Virus record (IMG/VR): IMGVR_UViG_3300020583_000224
Coordinates: 1 to 64,000 of that record
DNA length: 64,000 nucleotides
Direction: 5' to 3' (one strand)
Origin: a virus
The stretch's first letter is position 1. Each line of letters starts with the position of its first letter. The translations under genes and the position numbers were made by a program. Positions 1-8,479 of the stretch are shown piece after piece. The notes beneath the pieces were generated by a model. It ran no database searches, was not told the DNA's origin, and was given only the letters and a program-made list of their open reading frames with translations.

Positions 1-1
1 G

Positions 2-19
2 CTGATCGGGGTGAGCTGA
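2..19 (+). CDS. 3' end of an upstream phage gene (partial)
   Basis: The last codons of a frame that stops at a TGA overlapping the ATG of the next gene (TGATG). Only five codons are visible, so the product cannot be named. From context it should be another tail gene of the same operon. Confidence 0.4.
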   Translation: MIGVS

Positions 20-2025
20 TGCCTTACCTCGCAGCGAATGTCAGCGTCATGGACTTCGGCGCCGACCCGACGGGCGTGGCCGACTCCACTTCCGCGTTCA
101 ACCAGGCGCTCGCCTACGTTGCAGGACTCGGCGGCGGCGTGGTGTCCGCACCGGAGGGCACATTCAAGATCACCCCGTCGGGGTCCCCGGCGGTGGGCGT
201 CTCGTTCATGGGCACCGGGTCCGCCGGGTACCAGAATGTCAGGCTGGTCGGCGCGGGCATGGAGGCGACAGTCTTAAAGAAGGCCGCCGCCGGCACGCTG
301 CTCCAGTTCTCCGGACCGTCGAGCAGCCCGAACACCGGGTCCACGCACACCCGGTTCTGCTCGGTGGAGTCCATCGGATTCGACGGCGGCACCACGTTCG
401 CCGGCGACGTCTTCCAGTGCTACTACGCAGACAACCTGCTGTTCCGTGACATCAACATCAACAACAACGCGGACATCATCCTCGACAGCGCCGAGTTCTG
501 GGACAGCAGGTTCTACAACGTCGTGTTCGGCGGTTCCGGCAGCACGACGGCGAACACGGACGCCCCGAACGTGTACCTGCGCTGCTCGGCCGCGAGCTCC
601 GGGTTCGGCAACTCGACCGGCACGACGAACATGCTGGTGTTCCAGGGCTGCCGCTGGGAGGCGTTCCTGTCCGGCGCCCTGAAGATCGCGCAGGGCCCCG
701 GGTCCAGCTCCGGCGTCAACTCGGTGTTCCTGACCGACAACAAGATGGAGACATCACAGGTCAACGGAAGCGGCACCGGCAACCAGGCCAGCCACATCTC
801 GGTCGACGCGAACGCCCGCGCCGTGTTCGTGCGCGGCCTGTACGCCTACTCCGGCGCCTTCTACACCGGGTACTCGACCGCGCAGGACGTGATCTCCTGG
901 TCGGCGCAGGACTCCGCCCTGACCGACGTGCTGATCTCCGACGGCGGCTCGGCGACGATCGCCAACGGCGTGACGGTCAACTCGACGGTGGCGAGCCAGA
1001 ACGCCGTGGTGCGCAACGTCTACGGCACCTACACCACGAACCCGACCGGCAAGCACGTCAACATCGGCACCTCGACCGGCTCCTTCGTCGTCGATAACTG
1101 CCACTCGTCCGCCACCGACCCGAGCATCCTGAACCAGATGACCGAGTGGATCACGGCGTCGTCGGGCACGAACACGTTCGGTTCGTCGGTCGCCGGGGAC
1201 TCGGTCCACCGGTTCGTCGCCAACGCCAACGGCGGGTTCTCCTGGGGCGGCGGCGCGCTCGCCGCGGACGTCGTCATGGTGCGCGCCTTGGCGGGCGTCC
1301 TGGGCTTGACCACGGGCAGCCTGCTGATCGGAGCGAGCGACCTGGGCGACGGCGGCGCCGGGGTGCTGAAGCTCGCGAACGCGGCCACGCTGCCGACGGC
1401 GAACCCGACCGGCGGCGCCGTCGTATACGCGCGCAACGGCGGCCTGTGGGACCGCGACCCGAACGGCGTGATCTCCGCGATGGTCTCGCCGTCGGAGTTC
1501 TCCACGTCCCCCACCGGCTGTCTCGGCGAGACGTTCCCGCGCTGCCTCGGGTCGAACGCGACGGCAACGCAGGCCATCGGCGCGACCACGGGCACCGTGT
1601 ACATGATGGGGATCTGGCTGCCCGCCGGCCTCACGATCACGAACATGAACTGGATCACGGGTTCGACGGCGGCGGTGACGCCGGCGCACTGGTGGCTGGG
1701 GATCGCGAACTCGGCCGGGCTGCAGCAGGCGGCCACCGCCGACCAGTTGACTGCCGCGATCGCCGCTAACAGTTTGATCACCAAGGCTCTGACGGCGACG
1801 TACACGACGACAGCCACCGGGCTCTACTACCTGCTGCTGTCGGTGACGGCCGCCACGAACCCGACCGCGACCGGCCTGCCGGTGCCGATCTCCCAGATGA
1901 ACCTGGCGACGCCGGTGCTCGCGGGAGTGTCGGCCGCTACGCAGTCGGCGCCGGGCACGAACGGCACCACGAGTTATACGGCCCCTGCGTCCGCCGGCGG
2001 CATCCCCTATGTGTACCTGACCTGA
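19..2025 (+). CDS. tail fibre/spike with pectate-lyase-type beta-helix start
   Basis: A 668-residue protein whose N-terminus (about residues 5-50: VMDFGADPTGVADSTSAF, then GGGVVSAPEGTF) is the classic entry strand of the pectate lyase 3/right-handed beta-helix fold used by phage tail spikes and tailspike depolymerases. The remainder is rich in Gly, Ser, Thr and Asn as expected for a beta-solenoid, followed by a Thr/Ala-rich C-terminal domain (about 540-668). It probably forms part of the receptor-binding apparatus and may cleave or bind cell-wall-associated glycans; no catalytic residues can be assigned by eye. GGGGTGAG precedes the ATG. Its stop overlaps the next ATG (TGATG), showing translational coupling with the next tail gene. 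Confidence 0.7.
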   Translation: MPYLAANVSVMDFGADPTGVADSTSAFNQALAYVAGLGGGVVSAPEGTFKITPSGSPAVGVSFMGTGSAGYQNVRLVGAGMEATVLKKAAAGTLLQFSGPSSSPNTGSTHTRFCSVESIGFDGGTTFAGDVFQCYYADNLLFRDININNNADIILDSAEFWDSRFYNVVFGGSGSTTANTDAPNVYLRCSAASSGFGNSTGTTNMLVFQGCRWEAFLSGALKIAQGPGSSSGVNSVFLTDNKMETSQVNGSGTGNQASHISVDANARAVFVRGLYAYSGAFYTGYSTAQDVISWSAQDSALTDVLISDGGSATIANGVTVNSTVASQNAVVRNVYGTYTTNPTGKHVNIGTSTGSFVVDNCHSSATDPSILNQMTEWITASSGTNTFGSSVAGDSVHRFVANANGGFSWGGGALAADVVMVRALAGVLGLTTGSLLIGASDLGDGGAGVLKLANAATLPTANPTGGAVVYARNGGLWDRDPNGVISAMVSPSEFSTSPTGCLGETFPRCLGSNATATQAIGATTGTVYMMGIWLPAGLTITNMNWITGSTAAVTPAHWWLGIANSAGLQQAATADQLTAAIAANSLITKALTATYTTTATGLYYLLLSVTAATNPTATGLPVPISQMNLATPVLAGVSAATQSAPGTNGTTSYTAPASAGGIPYVYLT

Positions 2026-2747
2026 TGCCTACCCCGGCGTGGATCGGCGCGTCCCCCAATTCGCCGCAGTTGGCCGCGCAGGTCAACGAGTTCCTCGGCA
2101 CGCACGCGGTCACCTATCTGTACACGGGCGTGCAGCAGGGCGGTCACACGACGCTGGGTTCGGGCGGCGTGAACAGCGACGGCTTGTATATCGCGCAGTC
2201 GTTCACTGCCGCGTCGAGCTTCATGCTCGGCCACGTCGTGCTGTACTTCGCCGTAGCGACCGGTACGCCGACCGCGCCGACGACGATCTCGATCCAGACG
2301 TCCTCCGGCGGCGCGCCCTCGGGCGCCGCGCTAGTGTCCACGACGATTCCCGCGCAGTACCTGAGCGGTTTGGTGTCGATCCCGGTGCCGTGCTCGCTGG
2401 CCAGCGGCACCGGGTACTGGATCGTGCTGGCCGCGGTGGGGGACGCTTCGGACTATGTGACATGGCTCGAATCCAACCAGGTAAGCGGTGCCTCGACCTC
2501 GACGACGGGCACGTCGTGGACGGCGCAGGGCTACGGCCTGGCCTACTCATACTTCGATCAGTCCGCCGTCCCGCCGCTCGTGCACACCTGGGAGGACTCG
2601 GGTGCGCGCTGGACGTCGTGGGCGCAGAACGCGAACAATCAGCCGACGTCGCTACAGGAGTACACGGTCGCGCAGGCCGCAGGGGACTACGTGTACTCGA
2701 CGCGGGCCATGACGTACAGCAGCGGCAGCCTCGTCGCGGTCGCCTAG
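2025..2747 (+). CDS. minor tail protein, short paralogue of the 3979-6288 product
   Basis: A 240-residue predicted virion protein. Its opening (MPTPAW, then QVNEFLGTH) and closing (VHTWEDSGARWTSW) segments match the larger protein encoded at 3979-6288 (PTTSTPAW, QINQMLGTH, WHSWEDGGAH). The middle resembles a jelly-roll/concanavalin-like sandwich with alternating Ser/Thr-rich strands (for example QSFTAASSFMLGHVVLYF). It is therefore likely a receptor-binding or fibre-tip component of the same family. It is coupled to the upstream gene by TGATG. Its TAG stop lies in CTAG, which is also the stop of the opposite-strand glycosyltransferase, so the two genes converge with a 4-bp overlap. Confidence 0.6.
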   Translation: MPTPAWIGASPNSPQLAAQVNEFLGTHAVTYLYTGVQQGGHTTLGSGGVNSDGLYIAQSFTAASSFMLGHVVLYFAVATGTPTAPTTISIQTSSGGAPSGAALVSTTIPAQYLSGLVSIPVPCSLASGTGYWIVLAAVGDASDYVTWLESNQVSGASTSTTGTSWTAQGYGLAYSYFDQSAVPPLVHTWEDSGARWTSWAQNANNQPTSLQEYTVAQAAGDYVYSTRAMTYSSGSLVAVA

Positions 2748-3904
2748 ACGGCCCAGACGCCGAGGAAGAAGAGCACGGCGACGACCACGGCGAGCGGCGC
2801 GCACACCCACACGTACAACTGCCCCAACCACGGGCGACGCTCAGCTGCTCGCGCAACCAGGACGTACAGCGGCCACATGAGCAGCAGGGTTCGGGGCACG
2901 GCCTGATAGTAGGTCGTCGTCGCTAGCGACACGACCGCGAGCGCGCAGTACAACGCCTCGGGCCACGCCCGGCGCCACGTCAGAACAATAGTGAGCGCGA
3001 GCGCGACGGCCATGCAGGCGATCTCGAGTTGGAACATGGCGGCCCGCTCGGGCGTGAGCCCGTGTCCGAACGCCCGGTCCCACGTGTTGCGCAGCGACAT
3101 CCACGGGCCGACGAATCGCAGCCCCCAACCGTTGCGGTTCGCGGTCAGCCATGCGGTCCACGAGCCGGACCCGGCCCACAGGTAAATCTCGAAGCCGGCC
3201 GGGCCGAGCGCGGCCAGGGACGTGACGGCGGTCGCGCGCAGCCGCTGCCCGCGCGGGCTCATCACTGCGGCAAGCATGAGCGCCGCGATCAGGAACACCC
3301 CGTTCACGCGCACGAGTCCCGCGCAGGCGGCGAGCAGCGACGCCAGCGGCCAGTCCCGTCGCTTCGCCGCCATCCAGGCGGGCAGTGCGAACGCGAGGAA
3401 CAGCGCCTCGGAATAGCCGACGATCAGGTACATGGCTGCGGGCGCGGTCAGCAGGCACAGGGCCGCGCGCTCGCCGCCGAGCCGCCCGATGCACACGAGC
3501 GCGACGCCGCCAGCGACGAGCGAGATGAGCAGACCGGCGACGACCCAGTTACGGACGATCAGGTGTACGGCGGCGAGCACGAGCGGAAAGCCCGGCAGGA
3601 ACGCGGCGCCGTCGGACCCGGGGCCGCGGCCGCTGAAGTATCCGTGCGCGGCGATGGCCTGATACCACGTGTAATCCCACTGCCCGTAGATGCCGAGCAG
3701 CGGCCGGTAGAGTCCGCGCGACCCGCCGATCCAAGCACTCATCCAGGCGATGACGGCGAGCCCGGCGTGTGCCCCGGCCCACAGTCCGAGGATGCGCCGG
3801 TCGGTCGGGGTGAGCCGTGCGACTGCCGTGCGGGCGCTACGGTACAGGCGCCGGGCAGCGTGCGGGCGCACGAGTGCCGTCTCGGCGGTCTCGCGTTGCA
3901 GCAT
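2744..3904 (-). CDS. PIG-V-like polytopic mannosyltransferase
   Basis: A 386-residue integral membrane protein with about nine hydrophobic segments. It resembles bacterial mannosyltransferases of the PIG-V/GT-C type: Q75-W-D-Y-T-W-Y in the first periplasmic loop (D77 is a candidate catalytic acid), AFLPGFPL (101-108), GYSEALFLAF (163-172) and GLVRVNGVFL. Such enzymes transfer mannose from polyprenyl-phosphate-mannose to lipids or secreted proteins at the outer face of the membrane. The start was set at the ATG at 3904 because AGGGGG lies at good spacing; an upstream in-frame ATG at 4045 would run into the divergent tail gene. It is the only reverse-strand gene inside the tail operon, has its own possible promoter, and looks like an independently expressed cargo (moron) gene. 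Likely roles are modifying the host receptor or virion glycans. Confidence 0.7.
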   Translation of the reverse strand: MLQRETAETALVRPHAARRLYRSARTAVARLTPTDRRILGLWAGAHAGLAVIAWMSAWIGGSRGLYRPLLGIYGQWDYTWYQAIAAHGYFSGRGPGSDGAAFLPGFPLVLAAVHLIVRNWVVAGLLISLVAGGVALVCIGRLGGERAALCLLTAPAAMYLIVGYSEALFLAFALPAWMAAKRRDWPLASLLAACAGLVRVNGVFLIAALMLAAVMSPRGQRLRATAVTSLAALGPAGFEIYLWAGSGSWTAWLTANRNGWGLRFVGPWMSLRNTWDRAFGHGLTPERAAMFQLEIACMAVALALTIVLTWRRAWPEALYCALAVVSLATTTYYQAVPRTLLLMWPLYVLVARAAERRPWLGQLYVWVCAPLAVVVAVLFFLGVWAV

Positions 3905-3978
3905 GAAGATCAGCCCCCTGAGTCTTTCGCGTCCTTCGAACGGTACCGCCCGCCACCGACATTGCCAGGGGGATGCCC
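3905..3978. promoter_or_regulatory. divergent intergenic region with possible promoter for the glycosyltransferase
   Basis: These 74 bp separate the reverse-strand glycosyltransferase from the next + strand tail gene. On the reverse strand TACCGT (3940-3945) is a possible -10 element with a weak CTGGCA about 18 bp upstream. AGGGGG on each side serves as ribosome site: one for the ATG at 3904, one (3967-3972) for the GTG at 3979. The promoter call is a guess from sequence only. Confidence 0.3.
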
Positions 3979-6288
3979 GTGCCGACGACCTCGACCCCCG
4001 CATGGAACGCCCCGCAGGCCGGACTGGTCGGGGACGCCGCGGCAATCGCGGGAAGCGCCCAGATCAATCAGATGCTCGGCACGCACACGTCGAGCGAGAT
4101 CTATCAAGGCAATGCCGTGCTGACCCCGGCCGACTACGGCGTAGGCGCAGCCACCGGCCCGTGGGCTGCGGCGCTAACCTCCGAGGACGTTGACCAGCCG
4201 TTCACGATGTCGGGCACGACGATCGGGCGCGTACAGATCCCGATCATGCCCGTGGGAAACGGTGCAGACCTGCTCGTCTCGCTGTGCGCGGACAGCGCCG
4301 GCACGCCCGGAACGATGATTGCGCAGACGAGGATCCCGGCGAACTGGATCAACCAGCTCTCCCCAGTCGCCGGCACTTCGACCGGCATCGCCAACTCGCC
4401 GACGCCGAACCTCACCGGCAACCCGCTTGCAGTCGCGCAGTACCGGCTCGCGGCCACATCCCTTCTCAAGCAGCTTCCTTATCCGGTGCCCGCAGTCACC
4501 GGCATCGCGGCCGCTTCCTCGACCGCCTGGTACGACCCGTACGTCATCCAGGTCGGGGGCGTGAACGGCGGCGTCGCCCTGACCAACGTGTTCACGATCC
4601 CCTACGGCCCCGACGGGACACTCGGCAAATCGATCCCGCAGACCCTGTTTCCCGAGCCCAATGACGGCTCCTCGTCCACGATCGTGGCGGTCGACTCGCA
4701 GAACGGCAATCCGGTCGTGGTCAACTGCGGCGGCGGTACGTCGTTCGGCGGCGCGCCGGTCGCGAACGTGTACACCTCAAACCTGAACACGGCCACCGGG
4801 GCGCTGTCCGCCTGGTCGGCGCAGACCGCACTGCCCTACGCCGTGCAGAACCACACCATGGCCACGTACAACGGGTACGTGTACGTCATCGGCGGCCGGC
4901 TGAACAGTTCGACTGGGTACACGAACGTCACCTACGCGCAGGTAGTGAACGGCCAGATCACCGCATGGACCGCGGCGACGCCGCTGCCGCAGGCCAGGGC
5001 GGAGACCCTCACCGCCGTCTCCAACGGATTCCTCGTGGTCTCGGTCGGCGAGGATGCTGGGATCACGACAACCTACGAGACCACCTGGTACGCGAAGATC
5101 AACCCCAACGGCTCGCTTGGCCCGTGGCTCGCCGGCCCGTCCCTGCCGTTCGGCGATGTCAACCTGAACACCAACGCGTTCGGCAACAGTCAGGGGATCT
5201 ACGCCGGTGGCGCCAACAACTTCTCGTTCCTCGGGATGGGGCCGAACGGCCCGAGCCCCCAGTGGATATTCTCGTCCGGCACGCTCGGCAAATACCCCGG
5301 ATACCACGACAACGGCAATGGTGCCGTCAGCGTCGGAGCCTTGTATAACGCCAGCAACCTTGTCTTCAACATCTACGAGTACTGCTATCTCAGCGTGCCG
5401 CTGCCCGCCTCCGGTTTGACGAGCGGGGCGACGTACCACGTCCTCATGCAGCAGCAGGGCGGCGACCTCAACGACTACCTGACCCTGATGGTCAACTTCA
5501 CGCTCCCGAAGAGCGGGCTGACCAGCCCGCGCAACGGGTACACGTGGACCGCGATGCCGAACTTCGGGTCGTCTGACCTGCAGGGAATTCCCTTGAGCGT
5601 GTTCGACAACACGGTTCCGTACCAGGGCGCGATGCCGTGGCATTCCTGGGAGGACGGCGGCGCGCACGTCACGACGGTCGTGTGCGCGACGACCCCGGAC
5701 CAGCGGCTACTCGGCCTGTGCGAGGCGACACGCACCCTGCTGCAGCGCAACCAGAACTCTGGATTCGAAACCGGCATCCCGCCGTGGACCGTACAGAACG
5801 CCGCAGTAGCCCAGTCCACGGCGCACGTGAAGGAAGGCGTCTATGCGGCGCAGATCACCCCGAACGGCGCCTCCGCGCAATGCTCGATCACCTCCGAGCA
5901 GACGCTGCCGTGCCAGCCCGGGCAGGCGATCACCGTGGCCGGGCAGTTCTGGTTCACCGCGGCCGTCACGAGCGCGAACTTCAGCCTCTCCGTCTCCTGG
6001 TATACGCAGGCCGGGGCGCCGATCTCCACCTCGAACGTGTTCACGACGATGCCCACGGCGACGTACACGCCCGTGGTGAACACGTTCACCGCGCCGGCTG
6101 GCGCCTACCAGTACGCGCTCGTCCCGACCCTGCAAGGCACCCCTGCCGCCTCCCAGGTCTGGTATGCCGACCAGGTCTACTCCACCGACCTGGTCACCCC
6201 GCAGCAGTCCACGGTCACCGAAGTGACCTATCCCGGCACTTGGCCAGGAAGCACATGGCCGCCGCTCGCGTTCGTCGAACTCGCCTAA
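3979..6288 (+). CDS. large tail protein with kelch-like propeller and carbohydrate-binding-like domain
   Basis: A 769-residue tail protein. Residues about 1-130 are paralogous to the 2025-2747 product. About 180-430 carries kelch-type motifs (LPYAVQNHTMATYNGYVYVIGG, shortened here as YNGYVYVIGG, then AWTAATPLPQAR), indicating a beta-propeller. The WHSWEDGGAH block follows at about 555. The C-terminal 170 residues (NSGFETGIPPWTV onwards) look like a carbohydrate-binding jelly roll of the CBM4/9 kind. GTG at 3979 is preferred over ATG at 3973 because AGGGGG (3967-3972) touches the ATG but is 6 nt from the GTG, and the GTG start aligns with the paralogue's start. Probable role: host receptor recognition at the tail tip. 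Confidence 0.6.
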   Translation: MPTTSTPAWNAPQAGLVGDAAAIAGSAQINQMLGTHTSSEIYQGNAVLTPADYGVGAATGPWAAALTSEDVDQPFTMSGTTIGRVQIPIMPVGNGADLLVSLCADSAGTPGTMIAQTRIPANWINQLSPVAGTSTGIANSPTPNLTGNPLAVAQYRLAATSLLKQLPYPVPAVTGIAAASSTAWYDPYVIQVGGVNGGVALTNVFTIPYGPDGTLGKSIPQTLFPEPNDGSSSTIVAVDSQNGNPVVVNCGGGTSFGGAPVANVYTSNLNTATGALSAWSAQTALPYAVQNHTMATYNGYVYVIGGRLNSSTGYTNVTYAQVVNGQITAWTAATPLPQARAETLTAVSNGFLVVSVGEDAGITTTYETTWYAKINPNGSLGPWLAGPSLPFGDVNLNTNAFGNSQGIYAGGANNFSFLGMGPNGPSPQWIFSSGTLGKYPGYHDNGNGAVSVGALYNASNLVFNIYEYCYLSVPLPASGLTSGATYHVLMQQQGGDLNDYLTLMVNFTLPKSGLTSPRNGYTWTAMPNFGSSDLQGIPLSVFDNTVPYQGAMPWHSWEDGGAHVTTVVCATTPDQRLLGLCEATRTLLQRNQNSGFETGIPPWTVQNAAVAQSTAHVKEGVYAAQITPNGASAQCSITSEQTLPCQPGQAITVAGQFWFTAAVTSANFSLSVSWYTQAGAPISTSNVFTTMPTATYTPVVNTFTAPAGAYQYALVPTLQGTPAASQVWYADQVYSTDLVTPQQSTVTEVTYPGTWPGSTWPPLAFVELA

Positions 6289-6342
6289 CCCACCCCGGCA
6301 CCCAGCCGCGCGCGGCATCCCATGTGGACGGAGGCGCTAGTA

Positions 6343-6822
6343 GTGGACTCGCTCGCCCTGTACGCCCTCGCGCAGACAGCGCAACTCGCAGTACCGGTCA
6401 CCGCCACCCCCGTCTCCACGTCTGCGGCGGGCACCGTCACCTCCGGCACTACCGAGACGCTCGACGCGGTCCTCGGCACCTACCAGTGCTCCCTGATCGC
6501 CGGGCGCCGCTACGTCGCGGTCGTCAACGGCCTGATCGGCAACGGCAGCGTCGCCGGAGACGTGTTCGCCGTTAATATCCGCAACTCCGGATCATCGTCG
6601 GCGCCGACCTCCTCGAGCACGCTGCTTTGCCAGCAGCAGTGGGTGTGCACGGTCGCGGGCACTTCAGGCCGTTCAGCCATCCCCATCAGCCAGTCGTTCA
6701 TCGCGCCGTCGACCGGCCTCAACACGTTCGGGGTGTTCGCGGTCCGCCAGTCCGGAACCGGCGTATACACCCCGGACGGCACCCCGCGCGAACTGTACGT
6801 CCAGTACCTCGGCACGGTCTGA
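6343..6822 (+). CDS. small predicted virion protein
   Basis: A 159-residue Ser/Thr/Ala-rich protein with no recognised family (start MDSLALYALAQ). CGGAGG at 6329-6334 supports the GTG at 6343 rather than the ATG at 6322. Its position after the tail fibres, and the C-terminal PRELYVQYLGTV beta-strand-rich end, suggest a minor tail or fibre-associated protein. Confidence 0.5.
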   Translation: MDSLALYALAQTAQLAVPVTATPVSTSAAGTVTSGTTETLDAVLGTYQCSLIAGRRYVAVVNGLIGNGSVAGDVFAVNIRNSGSSSAPTSSSTLLCQQQWVCTVAGTSGRSAIPISQSFIAPSTGLNTFGVFAVRQSGTGVYTPDGTPRELYVQYLGTV

Positions 6823-6869
6823 CCGGCCGTACTACCCATGGAGACCAGTCGCAAGAAAGGACGTCGTCT

Positions 6870-7304
6870 GTGAATGAAGACGGCACTTCTGTCGCCGCCC
6901 ATGAGGCCGCACAGACCCATCACTACGTGATGCATTTCCCGGAACACCCCCCGCGGAAGTCCGATCCGCACTACCGCGACTTCGAGGCGTTCCGCCGTCG
7001 CACGCATGCGACAGCACGTTGCCAGTTCGTGGTGGATACCGGCGACGACTCTGAGTGTCGCGGCGTCCTGGAACTACACCACACGCACATCGAGTTCTCG
7101 CTGCAGAATGGCGTCGACTTGGCGCGGCTTGAGCACCTCTACCCGGGCGTGTCCGACCCAGCGCAAGTCGGCGCATGGATCGAGACGGCGGATAATCTCA
7201 CCTGGTATTGCGCATGGCACCACCGCGGCCACGGCGGAATCCACACGGCTGCGGCGGCCGACTTCGAGGCCAGCAAGTGGGTGCGGGGGCTGATCGAGCC
7301 GTGA
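6870..7304 (+). CDS. HNH-like nuclease domain protein
   Basis: A 144-residue protein with a Cys/His pattern resembling an HNH/ββα-metal nuclease: TARCQF, then ELHHTHIEFSLQNG and NLTWYCAWHHRGHGGIHT near the C-terminus. The HH dipeptide plus downstream Asn and HH would be the metal-binding and catalytic positions, and this form is common in Streptomyces phages. GAAAGGA lies 9 nt before the GTG. It ends in a GTGA overlap with the next gene. It could be a free-standing homing endonuclease or a packaging/recombination nuclease; the function is unproven. Confidence 0.55.
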   Translation: MNEDGTSVAAHEAAQTHHYVMHFPEHPPRKSDPHYRDFEAFRRRTHATARCQFVVDTGDDSECRGVLELHHTHIEFSLQNGVDLARLEHLYPGVSDPAQVGAWIETADNLTWYCAWHHRGHGGIHTAAAADFEASKWVRGLIEP

Positions 7305-7837
7305 CCCTCTACGAGCACATCGCGCATCCTCATGTGGAAGCGCGGAAGCAGAGCGGCCCCGTCAGGACGGAAGACCATCGCGCCAGTTCAAGTGCCATTG
7401 CAGCACGGGTCAATGCCAAGCTTGGGCTGGCGATCACCCTGTCGGTTGGGACGATGTGGGCGGCCTACGTTTTCACGGCCGTCGCGCTCGTGAGCCTTCC
7501 GTCGGCGATCTCGTCTCATAACTCCACGATTCTCATCGCGTGGATTAGCAGCAATTTTCTGCAACTCGTTTTGCTGCCTATCGTGATCGTCGGTCAGAAC
7601 ATTCAGGCCAAGGCTGCCGATGCGCGCGCCGACTCCACGTACCGGGACGCTGAGGCGATCATTGAGTCGGCACGGCAGATAGCCGAGCATCTCAGTGCAC
7701 AGGATGAGCACCTCGGCGTACAGGATCAGCACTTGCTTGCGCAGGACGATCGACTTGACGCGCTCGCAGATCGGTCTGCGGCGCTCGCCGACCAGCTCGC
7801 CGCTCTCGCCGTGCGCCTGTCGCCGCCGCCCGCCTGA
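7301..7837 (+). CDS. two-helix membrane protein with coiled-coil tail, holin candidate
   Basis: A 178-residue protein with two hydrophobic segments (about residues 45-68 and 80-102) followed by a charged, heptad-like tail with an imperfect repeat of AQDEHLGVQDQHLLAQDD. It begins in a GTGA overlap with the HNH gene and ends in a TGATG overlap with the next small membrane gene. A cluster of small membrane proteins directly before the lysin gene is where holins and antiholins lie in actinophages. It is assigned by context, not by family. Confidence 0.5.
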   Translation: MTLYEHIAHPHVEARKQSGPVRTEDHRASSSAIAARVNAKLGLAITLSVGTMWAAYVFTAVALVSLPSAISSHNSTILIAWISSNFLQLVLLPIVIVGQNIQAKAADARADSTYRDAEAIIESARQIAEHLSAQDEHLGVQDQHLLAQDDRLDALADRSAALADQLAALAVRLSPPPA

Positions 7838-8022
7838 TGCTCAACTCGATCCTCGCGAACCTGATCGCGGACGTGCTTTGGCTGCCGGCCGGCTGGCTGA
7901 TCCTGCGCTTCGCCAGGCGGCTGCTGCGCGAGTGGCGCGAGGAGTTCGCTGCGGCCACGGCCAGCCAGACGACCGAGCTGAAGGAGCACATCTCCCAGCA
8001 GGCGGGCAACGCGAGCATTTGA
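7837..8022 (+). CDS. one-helix small membrane protein, holin/antiholin candidate
   Basis: A 61-residue protein with one hydrophobic helix (LIADVLWLPAGWLIL) followed by a basic then acidic amphipathic tail (RRLLREWREEF). It is translationally coupled to the preceding membrane gene by TGATG. Size, topology and place in the lysis region fit a holin or antiholin. Confidence 0.45.
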   Translation: MLNSILANLIADVLWLPAGWLILRFARRLLREWREEFAAATASQTTELKEHISQQAGNASI

Positions 8023-8059
8023 TCCACGCCCCGACCACGACCACGATCGGGAGCGCGCC

Positions 8060-8479
8060 GTGGCCGATGAGATGACGGAAGCCGAGATCCGCCGCACCCT
8101 AGCGCGGATCGAACAGGCACAGAAAGACTCAAACAAAGCCAGCGACGACCGGCTCGCCAGGCTCGCTCAGGAAACCGTACCCGCCGCGCTGTGGGCGTCC
8201 GAACATAAGGCGCTCGCCGACGACGTGAGGCACCTTGAGACCGACCTCCGGGACGAGGTTGCCCGGATCGAGCGTACTTCGCAAGAGCGCATGAAGACGC
8301 TGCGCACGGAGATCGGCGTCATACGCGCAGCACAGACCGCCCATGAGGCGGCGCACCGCGACTCGAACGCCTGGTCGCGCTCGAAAACACTGACGTTGAT
8401 CGGGATCGTGGTGGCCGCAGCGGCGACGCTCGTGGGCGCGTACATCGCCGCGTTCGCCGCCGCTGGAGGAGTTCGCTGA
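8060..8479 (+). CDS. coiled-coil protein with C-terminal membrane anchor
   Basis: A 139-residue protein. Residues 1-105 are almost entirely charged helix predicted to form a coiled coil; residues about 113-135 are a single membrane span (TLIGIVVAAAATLVGAYIAA). This tail-anchored layout recurs in actinophage lysis cassettes, where such proteins are called holins or holin-like without direct proof. It starts at GTG 8060 and ends in an ATGA-type overlap with the next gene. Confidence 0.5.
   Translation: MADEMTEAEIRRTLARIEQAQKDSNKASDDRLARLAQETVPAALWASEHKALADDVRHLETDLRDEVARIERTSQERMKTLRTEIGVIRAAQTAHEAAHRDSNAWSRSKTLTLIGIVVAAAATLVGAYIAAFAAAGGVR

Noticed and set aside
754-1689. Long reverse-strand open frame (311 codons) opposite the tail fibre gene
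   Set aside because: Arg/Gly/Val-rich composition typical of antisense frames in high-GC DNA, no ribosome site, and a well-supported tail gene on the other strand.
3029-4123. Open frame of 364 codons on the + strand opposite the glycosyltransferase
   Set aside because: Low-complexity, charged, no family resemblance, while the reverse strand has membrane helices and glycosyltransferase motifs.
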